Source: Malus domestica (Eukaryota; Streptophyta; Magnoliopsida; Rosales; Rosaceae). Taken from it: 64,000 bases of DNA. The stretch covers positions 31,172,501 through 31,236,500 of the forward strand of contig NC_091664.1 of the NCBI RefSeq assembly GCF_042453785.1, given 5' to 3'. Position 1 is the first letter of the stretch. Each line of letters starts with the position of its first letter. The position numbers were made by a program, and so were the translations under genes. A model generated the notes under the pieces. That model was not told the origin of the DNA. It searched no databases and worked only from the letters and a program-made list of their open reading frames with translations. Of this stretch, positions 25,571 to 36,569 are shown in pieces.

Positions 25571-25780
25571 AGAAATCGAAGAGGCGTTTGCTTTCTCAAA
25601 AGCTGGGCTGCTTAGAGGCCACGAGGGTCGATCTCAGAAATCGAAGAGGCGTTTGCTTTATCAAAAGTTGGGCTGCTTAAAGACCACGAAGGCCGATCTC
25701 AGAAATCGAAGAGGCGTTTGCTTTCTCAAAAGCTGGGCTGCTCAGAGACCACGAGGGCCGATCTCATAAATCGAAGAAGC
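25571..25780. repeat. 65-bp tandem repeat, about 3.2 copies
   Basis: agaaatcgaagaggcg starts at 25571, 25636 and 25701 and, altered to ataaatcg, at 25766: an exact 65-bp period. Each unit carries tttgctttctcaaaagc and gggctgctt. Confidence 0.9.
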
Positions 25781-26102
25781 ATCTACTTTTCCAGCCTTGT
25801 CAGCACCTGCCACACGCACACTCAGCTTTGCGGAAATTATGGGCATTCTGTCGAAGACTTCTGGTGAAGTAGAAAGCACATGAATCTTACTGTTCAATCA
25901 CCCACTTCCCACACGCAACAGTAGCTCATGGGTACCACAGATAACTTTGCCAAAGTTCTCTGCCAAAGTTGAGACACGTAAAGCTTGCAGCTCTCACTAC
26001 ATCGCTCTGACCAACAAGGGTAAAAGAATAGCAAAGAAACAGCACTAACAAAGTTTAGACACATAAATTTTGAAGGTCTAGCTACCATATTATTACCCAA
26101 AA

Positions 26103-26690
26103 GGGTAAAGGAACAGTACCACTGCTAGATAATTGGCAAGTCCCTGTGTGTCAACCTCTGTGCTTCGTGGCAAGGTAGACTAGCAAACATGCCCAACCTT
26201 TACTCACATTCGAGAAAACACTCCCAACAAGATTGCTTGCTCCAAAATCGAAGAGGCACCGTCCTCCGAATCTCGAGAGCCAGATTCCCAACATGACTAC
26301 TTTCTCAAAAATCGAAGAGAGGGTAAAGGAACAGTACCATTGCTGGATAATTGGAAAGTCTCTGTGTGTCAACCTCTGTGCTTCGTGGCAAGGTAGACTA
26401 GCAAGCATGCCCAACCTTTACTCACATTTGAGAAAACACTCCCAACAAGATTGCTTGCTCCAAAATCGAAGAGGCACCGCCTTCCGAATCTCGAGAGCCA
26501 GACTCCCAACATGATTACTTTCTCAAAAATCGAAGAGACACCGCTCTCCGAATCTCGAGAGCCAGACCCCCAGCATGATTGCTTTCTCAAAAATCGAAGA
26601 GGCATCGTTCTCCGAATATCGAGAGCCAGATCCCCGATAGGATTGCTTGTTCGAAAACCGAAGAGGCACCACTTTCCCAACTTCGAGAGC
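26103..26690. repeat. 218-bp duplication plus ~60-bp sub-repeats
   Basis: gggtaaaggaacagtacca occurs at 26103 and 26321, giving two adjacent 218-bp copies. The ends of these copies contain, and are followed by, ~60-bp repeats of the aaatcgaagaggcaccg, ctctccgaatctcgagagcc, cccaacatgattg pattern up to about 26690. Confidence 0.85.
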
Positions 26691-27787
26691 CGGATCTCTT
26701 TGGATAAAGCTTGTCTGTAATCTTCACACGCAACATCAACTTTCCAGATACCACATACCACGTTTTCAAAATGCTCTGACAGAGTTAAAACATGTGAAGC
26801 TGGCAGCTCCCACTACCGTGCTATGACCAAGCAGGGTAAAGGAATAGCATTACTACTTATTATTAGGGAGACTCATATATATGTCGACCTTCATCCCCAA
26901 CGGACAGGCAGACCTGCAAAAATGCTCAACCTTTCCTCATATCTGAGAGAGCACTCCCAACGAAGCCTTTCGAAATATTCAGCTTTCTTTCCCCCCGATA
27001 ATACCGCTGCAAACAAGCTATACTAGAGCAAGAATATCTCATATCATCAGGGTTAAAAGCAAGAGTATCCCATATCATGATTTTTCCCTGTCTTTTCCTT
27101 TGGCCTTGTTCTTACCTGCAAGACAAGGAGAAAGAGAGCAATCAGTCAGCACTTGGAATCAAGCTTCCAACCAAGAACTGACTGCCTGGAACCCCTTACC
27201 TGGCATTGCTCTCGAGTACTCATCTTCAACATCTTATACTTCCAGGGAAGATACCGCATCTGCCTGAGGAACAGATAGGGCAAGTGAGAAGGATACAAGG
27301 AAGCATGTGGAGACAAGCGTAACAGCACACGTACCGATACATCCACTACTCTGTCAAAAGCAAAAGTATCCCATATTAGCAGGGTCGAACGTACTCTAGA
27401 TTTGATGGACTTGTTTTGACCCTCAAATTCTTCAGTCGGCCTTATACTCTGGAGGAAACCAGAAAACCCTCCAGCTCAATTCAAGAATAAGCCTATGGAA
27501 AGTTACTTCTTCAAAAGCAAAAGTATCCCATATCATCTCTTCTCATTTTTCTTCTCTTTATCCTTCATGCTGCCTGCAAGATAGGGAGAATGTGAACAAT
27601 CAGCCGGAGCTCTGATTGCTTACCTTGTCTGTCACCTCTTTCAGCAGATCCCCTAGCTCAGCGACTTGGGGGACTCCTACTACATGGTTTGTATCGCGCT
27701 TGACCAAACCTGAACTACAAGTAAGCTTCAAGTGAAATTGATACATTACCTTGTGCATCTCCACCAGTTAAAGATACCACCCCTAGA

Positions 27788-28730
27788 TGGAGGAAGAGTA
27801 CTTCCAAAGAAGATGCCACATTTACCTATGAGACAAATAAGGCAAGTCAAGACGATACCACACTCCGATACTTAGAAGTTTCGTGATTACGAGATCATTC
27901 TCCCACAATATTTCCTAATGTCATTTGTACTAAATCATTCACTTGTACTCACTAAAGGAGAGCTTGAACCTATGTACTTGTGTAAACCCTTCACAATTAA
28001 TGAGAACTCCTCTATTCCGTAGACGTAGCCAATATGGGTGAACCACGTACAGCTTGTGTTTGCTTTCCTATCTCTATCCATTTATATACTTATCCACACT
28101 AATGACCGGAGCAATCTAGCGAAGATCACAAAAAGCGACCGTTTTCGCTACCTAGGATCTATCTTGCAAGAGAACGGAGAATTAGATGGAGATCTCAACC
28201 ATAGAATACAAGCTGGATGAATGAAGTGTAAGAGTGCATCCGGCGTGTTGTGTGACCGTCGTAGGCCACTGAAGCTCAAGGGAAAATTTTATAGGACGAC
28301 AATAAGGCCAGCGATGTTGTATGGCACAAAATGTTGGGCGGTAAAGCATTAACAAGTACACAAAATGGGTGTAGCGGAGATGAGGATGCTTCGTGGGATG
28401 TGTGGGCACACGAAAAAGGATAAGATTGGGAATGAGGATATCCCGAGGTAAAGTAGGAGTAGCCGAAATTGAAGGAAAGATGAGAGAAAATCGGTTTCGG
28501 TGATTTGGACATGTGCAAAGAAGGCCTACCGACGCTTCGGTTCGAAGATGTGACTACGGGACAGAGGTTCAGGGCCGAAGGGGTAGAGGAAGACCTAGAA
28601 AAACTTTGGAAGAGACTCTAAGAAAAGACTTAGAGTACTTGACACAAAACCGAGCGCAATGGCGTTCTAGGATTCATATAGCCGACCCCACTTAGTGGGA
28701 AAAGGCTTTGTTGTTGTTGTTGTTGTTGTA
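27788..28730 (+). mobile_element. Chimeric LTR-fragment/RTE retroelement, copy 1
   Basis: The first ~340 bp (tggaggaagagtacttcc to gcgaagatcacaa) resemble LTR-type sequence. At 28131 it switches within agcgaccgttttcgctacc to the RTE 3' region, which ends in gggaaaaggc(ttg)n at 28730. Exactly the same fusion is present at 42579-43551. The RTE frame is broken by stops (28220, 28349) and frame changes. It immediately precedes the promoter of SPH copy 5. Confidence 0.75.
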
Positions 28731-28794
28731 TATTTGTTTATGGTAATTAACATGTATGGCAGTCCCATCCCATAAAGAGCTTGTTTGACAAAAA

Positions 28795-28802
28795 TATATA
28801 AA
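28795..28802 (+). promoter_or_regulatory. TATA box of SPH5, retained beside the insertion
   Basis: tatataaa lies 79 bp upstream of the ATG and only 65 bp downstream of the RTE (ttg)n tail. The distal promoter present in units 1-4 is 5.2 kb away. Confidence 0.5.
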
Positions 28803-28873
28803 GGGTGCTTTGGTTGTTGCTTGGACACAAACAAACAAATAAACATTTACCATTTGCTATAATTTTTAGAGCA

Positions 28874-29305
28874 ATGGCAATGGATAAGGTGTCCATACTG
28901 TTGCTTATTTGCTTATTCTTTGTGCTATTTGAAGGTGGTTTGGGTGCGCAAGATCCTCCTGTAACCAGAGTTGTGAACATAACTAATGACTTGGGACCAA
29001 GGATCAAATTAGTGGTTCACTGCAATTTTCACGGCAAATCCCATGACGAAAACCTCGGCCTACAAACCCTCTTGTTTCACCACTCCTTTTCTCATAGCTT
29101 CAAATCCGATGACGTCACTCCCAAGACACGACTCTTTTGCTTCTTGTGGTGGAAAAATGGCAATGATGTCTTTGACTTGTATAATCCTCAACGAGATGAT
29201 CCTCGTTTTGCATCTAAGTATTCTTGGAGCATTAGACGCAAAGGAGCTTATTCTTATGATGAGAAAAACCATCGATGGGATCTTCTCTACGCTTGGAAAA
29301 AGTGA
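28874..29305 (+). CDS. S-protein homologue (SPH), copy 5, divergent
   Basis: The 143-aa intact frame has the same architecture as copies 1-4 but differs from copies 2-4 at eight positions: Leu67, Lys84, Arg86, Phe90, Asn97, Arg121, Asn132 and Ala140. Lys84, Arg86, Arg121 and Asn132 are shared with the pseudogene at 38655. They are therefore likely ancestral, and the array copies carry the derived states. The signal peptide and first 66 residues are identical to the array copies. A retroelement block ends 144 bp upstream of the ATG, so regulation may differ or be lost, although the TATA box is intact. Confidence 0.85.
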   Translation: MAMDKVSILLLICLFFVLFEGGLGAQDPPVTRVVNITNDLGPRIKLVVHCNFHGKSHDENLGLQTLLFHHSFSHSFKSDDVTPKTRLFCFLWWKNGNDVFDLYNPQRDDPRFASKYSWSIRRKGAYSYDEKNHRWDLLYAWKK

Positions 29306-30323
29306 GACAAAATACTATATCATATGTTCAGAGAAATAAATAACACTTGAGGAATAAATAAATGAAAAGGTCCCTTCCCCTTCTCTTTTCTTGCATCCAC
29401 TTATTTCTATTTTTCTTTTGTTTAATTTTCATATATCAACTTTCTCTTCTTTCTTTTTCATTATGCTTCTTTCTTTTTCGTTATACGATATTTAAGAAAA
29501 AAATCTGTCTATTATATTAGGAATAAGTTTTTTTTCTTTCCAATATTAGGAATAAGTTGAGTAAATTAAGAAACACGGAAATATATGAGCCAATACGATT
29601 TGAATATTGTTTGTTCCCCTTATTTTATGATTTGATTTTGACCAATTTTGTCTTGAAGAACATAAAGGAAATTGACTTTGAAATTACTGCTGGGTAGTGA
29701 ATGCCCACAGTACTTTGGAAGACTTTCCAATTCTCACACAGAATGGGTTTTCAACTTTGGCATAAGTTTTCAATACCCATGAAAATGGAAATTGACTTTT
29801 GATGCATGAGATCGTTTTTCTACATTGGGTGTTGTAAATGTCAAATTGTAATAATATGAGTTGCTCTATAAATAGAGCACTCGAATGCAATCAAAAGATA
29901 CGGAAAGACATACGGAATAATAGAAAGAAAGAAATCTCTTCTCCATCTTTTATTTGTCATACACTTGAGCTATAGTTTAGTGTGATATTTTACATCTGCT
30001 TCGCACCTATCAAAAAGGTTATCCCTCTAACTTTGATATATTTATAACACGTTATCAGCACGAGTCTCTAAATATAACCATGTTTAAGCCAAAAGAAATC
30101 ATTCTCTCATTTCTCTAAGCCGAACGAAAAAAAATTTCCTCTAAGGTTTTCCTATTCATCTTCTTCCTCTGCCTCAACTGCACGGTATACTCTCGCGAAG
30201 AACTGTTTGCTCCATGCCTGCTCGTAGTTCTCCAACTAGCGGTTACATACATCTTTGATTACTTGTTTGGTTTAGATATTGATTACTAACCTAGTATTTG
30301 TTTATGTTGATTTTACTACAATC

Positions 30324-30649
30324 CAAGATGGTGCGGTACAATTGCCCATCTTGAACTGCAAATTTAATCTTACTACGATCTATGATGGTGCGGTATCATC
30401 GCCTATCTTGGACTACAGATCTATTTTTACTCTAAATTTCAGGTGGAACGGTATAATCGCCCACCTTGCTCTGTAAATTTAAATTTACCTGCTGTTTAAT
30501 TTCATTGCAATTTTTAGGTGGTGCGGTATAATCGCCCACACTGCTATGCTTATTTAAATTTTCTTGCTACTTGAGTGGTGCGGAATAATCGCCCATTCTA
30601 TGTTACATTATTTCAATGAGAAAGGTGCGGTACAATCGCCCTTCTCATT
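30324..30649 (+). other. Array of six hairpins in the copia 5' leader
   Basis: Six inverted repeats enclose a 14-nt loop of near-constant sequence. Stem (left/right): 1) 30324-30331/30346-30353, 8 bp; 2) 30384-30388/30403-30407, 5 bp with one G-U; 3) 30441-30446/30461-30466, 6 bp; 4) 30516-30521/30536-30542, 6 bp with a bulge; 5) 30573-30578/30593-30598, 6 bp with one G-U; 6) 30615-30625/30640-30649, 10 bp with a bulge. Loops are TGCGGTACAATTGC, TGCGGTATCATCGC, AACGGTATAATCGC, TGCGGTATAATCGC, TGCGGAATAATCGC and TGCGGTACAATCGC. The outer stem sequences differ, yet pairing is kept. Function is unknown; packaging, dimerisation or translation control are possibilities. Confidence 0.7.
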
Positions 30650-30809
30650 CACACTGAAAATCTCGAGCCAGAAGTTTCAAGTGCTTATCATTTTGGCCTA
30701 AAGATCAAAATAAAAAATTTGTAAGAACCATAAGTTATAACATTACATTCCTCCAGGAATACATATTGTTGCAAGTTCTTACACATCTCATTTTCTTTCA
30801 GAAAAGAAA

Positions 30810-31814
30810 ATGGTGAACTTGGCGAAGCTTGAATATGCTGCCCTGGACATTACCGGGAAGAATTACCTTACCTGGGTACTGGATACCAAGATCCATCTGG
30901 AAGTAGGGAATCTTAAAGATATCATCAGGAAAGAGAGCAACTCATCCTCTCAAGATCGCGCAAAAGCCATGATCTTTATTCGCCGTCATCTTGATGAGGC
31001 ACTAAAGAGCGAGTATTTAACTGTTGAAGATCCGTTAGCTCTCTGGAAGGCCTTGAGAAGCAGATACAATCACCAATCAACGGTGATTCTTCCAAGAGCT
31101 CGCTATGAGTGGTCTCATTTAAGAATTCAGTATTTCAAATCAGTGGCAGAGTACAATTCTGCGTTGTTCAGGATTACCTCTCAGATGAAGCTCTGTGGGG
31201 ATACCATTATTGAGGAAATGTTGCTGGAAAAGACTTAAAACACATTTCATGCCAATAACGTGCTCCTGCAACAGCAGTATAGAGCGCGTGGCTACACTGA
31301 ATACAACCAGCTGATATCTGTGCTCTTGGTAGTTGAACAGAACAATGAGCTCCTGATGAAAAACCATAATTCCAGACCTACTGGATCTGCATCATTCCCA
31401 GAAGTGAATGTTGCTTCCCTCGAAGTGAACGCCACATTATTTGGTGGCGATTATCATAAACAAGGACGTGGCCACAAGCGAGGTCGATGGAATAGGAAAG
31501 GCAAAAACCATGGTGTTCAGTTTCACAACCAGGTTCTAAGGCATAATTCTGGCCCGAGCTTCAAAAATGTGAATCGCCATAAAGGCAAAGCTCACATGAA
31601 CAATGCCCCTATGAACTTTGAAGGAGCCTGCCATAGGTGTGGGAGCAATGGACATTGGGCGCGCACTTGTCGTATTCCAAAACATCTGGTGGAGTTGTAT
31701 CAAGCCTCCCTTAAGGAGAAGGGTATCGAGACCAATTTTCTCGACCAGGCTAAACCAATGGATATACCTGATCCAGTGTTGATTTATCAGGGCAATTGGA
31801 CACAACTCACCTAG
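30810..31814 (+). pseudogene. Copia Gag, one internal stop
   Basis: The ATG at 30810 opens a Gag-like frame (YAALDITGKNYLTWVLD, typical of copia Gag N-termini). A TAA at 31236-31238 interrupts the frame, which continues in phase from 31260. The second part ends in a CCHC zinc knuckle, CHRCGSNGHWARTC, at about 31630-31671, which binds RNA in Gag proteins. The frame stops again at 31814, where the polyprotein should continue toward protease. Confidence 0.85.
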
Positions 31815-32029
31815 ATGCTTCAGACTTCATTATGGAAAGGGGGAATAAAGTATACCGATCTGACTAAATCGTTTATGTTTGATGTACTTTTATTATGCTG
31901 AACTTGTTGTCTAAAACTAGTTTTTCATATTCAATAAAAGTGGCATGTAAATTTCCTGTTATAAATTGTTTATTAACCGTGATTCCATTTACCCAGAAAG
32001 CATGGATAAAAACTGTGGTTATTCTCAGA

Positions 32030-33770
32030 ACATGAGAAATGGCGAAGATATTTGTCTTGCAGACAATGCAACCACACATACAATACTTCGTGATTGAAAG
32101 TATTTCTCAAGCTTAATGCTTATAAGAGTAGGGGTAACAACAACATCAGGACCTTCAGATGTAATTGAAGGCTCAAGGAAAGCCCAGATTATGTTACCAA
32201 ATGGAACAATATTGTCCATACAAAATGCATTGTATGCTACTCGATCTACTTGAAATTTGTTGAGTTTCAAAGACATACGTCTAAATGGATACCACATTGA
32301 AACGAAAAGTGCAGAAAATGTGGAGTATCTATGCATTACCTCCAATGATACCCAGAAGCGTATATTGAAGAAGTTGCGTGGTTTTTCAAGTGGATTATAT
32401 TATACATACATAAGGACAATTGCATCACGTACTGTCATGAACCAGAAGTTCATTAATTCAAAGGTTTACATGCTTTGGCATGACCGTCTAGGTCATCCAG
32501 GATCCACCATGATGTGTAGGATCATTACCAACTCTAATGGACATCCATTATTGAGCAGAGACATTGCTATCTCAAATGATAACCCTTGCAAGGCTTGTTC
32601 TCAAGGGAAGTTGGTAATTAGACCATCACAACTAAAGGTTAATGCTAAATCCCCATCATTTCTACTAAGAATTCAAGGAGATATTTGTGGACCTATTCAA
32701 CCATCTTGTGGACCATTTCGATATTTTATGGTTTTGGTTGATGCATCTACCAAATGGTCACATGTTTGTCTCTTGTCTACTCGGAATGTAGCTTTTACGA
32801 GACTTCTTGCTCAGATAATTAAGTTACGAGCACAGTTCCTAGATTATCCCATTAAGTCAATCAAACTTGATAGCACTGGTGAATTTACGTCTCAAACCTT
32901 TGATGATTACAGCATGAAATTGGGCATTGATGTTGAACACCTTGTTCCTCATGTCCATACTCAAAATGGTTTAGCAGAAGCATTGATCAAGCGGCTCCAG
33001 TTAATAGCCCGCACTCTGCTTATGAAAACTAAATTGCCAGTTTCTGCATGGGGACATGCCATCCTACATGTTGCATCATTGGTTCGATTGAGACCTATAG
33101 CCAACCACCAATACTCCTCAATACAACTCGTGTTTGGACATCAGCCAAACATTTCACATTTACGAGTTTTTGGTTGTGCTGTTTATGTGCCTATTGCACT
33201 CCCGCAACGCACTAAAATGGGACCTCAGCGTAGACTGGAATTTATGTGGGTTTTGATTCACCATCTATCATTAGATATTTGGAACCCTTGCCAGGTAATA
33301 TGTTTACAGCTCGTTTTGCTGATGGTCATTTTGATGAAACAGTCTTCCCATCGTTAGGGGGAGAAAAGACCGTTCCAGAAGAACGAAAAGAGCTGACATG
33401 GGTTGTTCCCACCTTGTCTCATTTTGATCCTCGAAGCATTCAATGTGAAAATGAAGTAAAAATGATCGTTCATCTTCAAAGCATTGCCAATCAAATGCCA
33501 TATGCATTTAATGATGCTATGAAAGTGACAAAATCACATATACCAGCTGCAAATGCACCTGCAAGAAATTATGTCCCTGTTGGACAAAATAAAGTGGCAG
33601 CGAATGATTCATCTAGTGCACGCCTGAAGCGTGGTAGACCACCAAGTTCAAAAGATTCAGCCCCTCAAAAGAGAAAGACGAGGGCACAACTAAATCCAAA
33701 TGAAATCATTCAGGAAGAGATAATGAATGACAAATCCATAATTCATGATTCTGGACTTCCAGAAAAATAA
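32030..33770 (+). pseudogene. Copia protease remnant and integrase
   Basis: Protease-region sequence (DNATTHTI near 32066) is degraded. Integrase is open from 32257 to 33357, with the GAG-pre-integrase zinc region (LWHDRLGHPG then CKACSQGK) and the core domain with all three acidic positions (Asp in IQGDICGP, Asp in KLDSTGEF, Glu in NGLAEALIKR). A frame change near 33250-33350 moves the continuation to 33246-33770, which then stops. The catalytic residues remain although the polyprotein is broken. Confidence 0.85.
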
Positions 33771-33869
33771 AATGTCTGTGATGAGACATATGTCCCTGAA
33801 GAGACAGAAGTACATGAAAGCAAAGAAATCTCCATAAATTATGCATGTACTAATGAATTGTGGGATCGG

Positions 33870-35604
33870 AATGAAATAATATCATTGACGATATGTTTGC
33901 ATTCGCAGTAGCCACTGAAATCATATTAAGTGATGATATTGGGCCCCGCTCTGTTGATGAGTGCAAACAGAGATAGGATTGGCCTAAGTGGAAAGATGCA
34001 ATCCAGGCAGAATTAAATTCCTTGGAAATGTGAAGTGTTTTTGGACCAGTAGTCCAAACCCCGCCTGATGTAAACCCCGTAGGTTACAAATGGGTATTCA
34101 CAAGGAAACGCAATGAGAAAAACGAGATTGCTAGATATAAAGCACGACTCGTTGCACAAGGTTTTTCACAAAGACCTGGAATTGACTATGAGGAGACATA
34201 TTTTCCTGTAATTGACGCAATTATGTTCCGTTACTTAATAAGTTTAGTGGTTTCAGAAAAGCTTGACATGCTACATATGGATGTCATCGCTACGTATCTA
34301 TATGGAGAATTAGATACTGACATATACATAAAAGACCCAGAAGGACTTAAGTTGCCTGAAACAAGTAACAAACCACGAGATATGCTCTCGATCAAATTAA
34401 AGCGATCATTGTATGGGCTAAAACAATTTGGACAAATGTGGTATAATCGTCTCAGTGATTATTTGATCAAATAAGGATATATCAACAATGTCATTTGCTC
34501 TTGTGTGTTCATTAAGAAATCCAACTCTGGATTTGCTATAGTGGCAGTATATGTTGATGATATGAACCTAGTTGGAACTCCTTAAGAGTTACATAAAACT
34601 GCTGAATATCTGAAAAGCGAATTTGAAATGAAAGACCTTGGAAAAACAAAATATTGTCTCGGCCTGCATATCGAGCATTGTGCTAGTGGAATTTTAGTCC
34701 ACCAATCAGCTTACATTGAAAAAATCCTAAAGCGATTTGATATGGACAAGGCTTATCCACTCAGCACACCAATGGTCGTTCGTTCTCTGGATATTAAGAA
34801 AGATCCATTCCGTCCAAAAGAAGAGGATGAAATGGTCCTTGGTCCAGAAGTACCATATCTGAGCACAGTAGGTGCTTTGTTGTATTTAGCACAATGTACT
34901 AGACCAGATATAGCTTTTTCAGTCAACTTGTTAGCCAGGTATAGCTCTGCTCCAACAATTTATCATTGGAAGGGTGTCAAAGATGTATTGCGATACCTTC
35001 GTGGGACAACAGATATAGGTCTCTTCTACTCAAAGAACTCTATAAATGACCAGGTCCTTGTTGGATATGCAGATGCTGGTTTCCTCTCTGATCTGAATAA
35101 AGCCCGCTCACAAACTGGATATGTGTTCAAGAATGGAGATACAGCAATCTCATGGCACTCAACAAAACAAACCTTGCTACATCTTCAAACCATTCAGAAA
35201 TACTTGCTTTACATGAAGCATGTCATGAATGTTCTTGGTTAAGATCAATGATTCATCATATTCGGAATTCATGTGGTCTAACTTCAAAGATAGATAATCC
35301 AACTGTCATTAATGAAGATAATGCAGCCTGTGTTGCCCAAATGAAGGAAGGATTCATCAAGGGCGATAAGACTAAACACATATCTCCAAAGTTTTTCAGT
35401 GCACATGAGCTTCAGAAGGCTAAAGTTATTGAAGTCAGACAAATCCGTTCTAATGAAAATCTGGCAGACTTGTTTACCAAGTCCCTACCAAAATGCACGT
35501 TTCAGAAGTTAGTGCAAAGTATCGGATTACGTCGACTTACCAAACAACTAAATTTGGAGAATGCGGAATCAAGGGGAGATACATCTCGGGGGGAGCATCC
35601 ATGA
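33870..35604 (+). pseudogene. Copia reverse transcriptase and RNase H
   Basis: RT motifs are recognisable: GYKWVFTRKRN near 34083, RYKARLVAQGFSQRPGIDY, YGLKQFGQMWYNRL, and the active-site YVDDM near 34550. RNase H follows (GYADAGFLSD near 35065; EDNAACVAQMKEG; ADLFTKSLP near 35465). Stops at about 34031, 34472 and 34585, plus a frame change near 35150-35240, divide the region. No functional enzyme can be made from this copy. Confidence 0.85.
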
Positions 35605-35667
35605 TACATGCTTGTTGTACTCTTTTTTCCTTTGATTAGGATTTTTCCCATTAGGTTTTTCCTATTA

Positions 35668-36569
35668 GGGTGCGTTTGTTGCACCGGACTGTCTCGGACT
35701 GGACTAGATTCAGGGACTAAGCTGGACTGGCTTAGACTAGACTAAGCTGGACTAGTTTAGTGAAGCGTTTGGTGCAGTGTCGGACTAAAAAACAGGATAA
35801 TTAATAACTATAATATTATATTATATAATACACATCTAATAATATTTTATTATTAATTCAATAATATTTTATAATACACATCACTTTTCTTCCTCTTGTT
35901 TCGTCCACAGCCAGACACTCCACTCTCTCTCTGGAGAGTTCTTCCCTTTTCTTCCTCTTGTTTCGTCCCCCATCACTTCTTTTCTCCGTCTTTTTTCCTG
36001 CAAGACAACATCCTTCAAATCATTTTTCTTGCAAATCGTCCCCCGTGCTACTCTCCCCTCCCTCTCTGTCTCTCCATTTCTCTTTGTCCCAAAGCTACTC
36101 TCTCCCCTTCTCTATCCATTCTTCCCGAAATTTTCTGGGGCAAAGGAAAAAAATTTGGAAATTTTCTGGGAATATTCGGGAATAAGGAAGAATTTGCTAT
36201 TGGGATTGTTGTTGTTATCGTTTTGCATATGTGTTTTTGAATTTTGGTGTTGAGATTTAGGCAGTGGGTAAGGCTGTGTTTTAGATCTAGACATGGGTTG
36301 GCAAACGGAGTCGCCCAGAAGCATTCTTGCAGATTTGTAGTTCACAAGACTTGCTGCATGCGATCGTCCTATGCAAGTTCTGGAGACGGGATTAGCAATC
36401 CCATGGTTTTTGGGGAGCTTAGCAAAGACCGGCTAGGCCCTGTTTTAGTCGGGACGAGTGAGAGCTAGTCTCATTAACTCTAAGCCCTATGGGAAACAAA
36501 CACGGGACTGGACTAACCCTTAGTCCAGTCCAGTCCAGTGAACTTTAGTGAGGGAAAACAAACACCCCC
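35668..36569 (-). mobile_element. PIF/Harbinger-like non-autonomous element, copy 2
   Basis: TTA target duplications lie at 35665-35667 and 36570-36572. It starts GGGTGCGTTTGTTGCACC and ends AAACAAACACCCCC, the reverse orientation of the element at 9671. Terminal and subterminal blocks are shared between the two (subterminal ggactggact, agtccagtcc motifs), but the interiors differ. It is nested in the copia element between RNase H and the 3' LTR, so it is younger. Short frames inside (35896-36253) are not supported as genes. Confidence 0.75.

Larger units (their letters stand above)
24474..27787 (-). mobile_element. LTR-derived or non-autonomous element of unknown family
   Basis: No gag or pol domain is seen. 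On the minus strand a broken frame runs 25415 to 24736: first 25415-25065 (116 aa, ending in ARTRQVESLAAEVMSLK, coiled-coil-like), then after a frame change 24978-24736 (80 aa, MKESDGQVLLDHQRFVGLF and repeated SxxEAPNDQPL-like Pro/Ser blocks). I read this as one degenerate transposon-encoded protein. Two tandem-repeat arrays (25571-25780 and 26103-26690) lie within it. The element boundaries are approximate and set by the flanking RTE pieces. Confidence 0.4.
28731..29670 (+). repeat. SPH unit 5, gene-containing part
   Basis: It starts tatttgtttatggtaatt, continuing 23551, and runs through the SPH gene and its CT-rich 3' flank to aagaacataaagga at ~29670. There it is cut by the copia element, so the solo LTR and tail of the unit are missing. 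Confidence 0.85.

Noticed and set aside
25571..26690. CRISPR-like repeat array
   Set aside because: Repeats are directly adjacent minisatellite units without unique spacers, in plant DNA within a transposon remnant.
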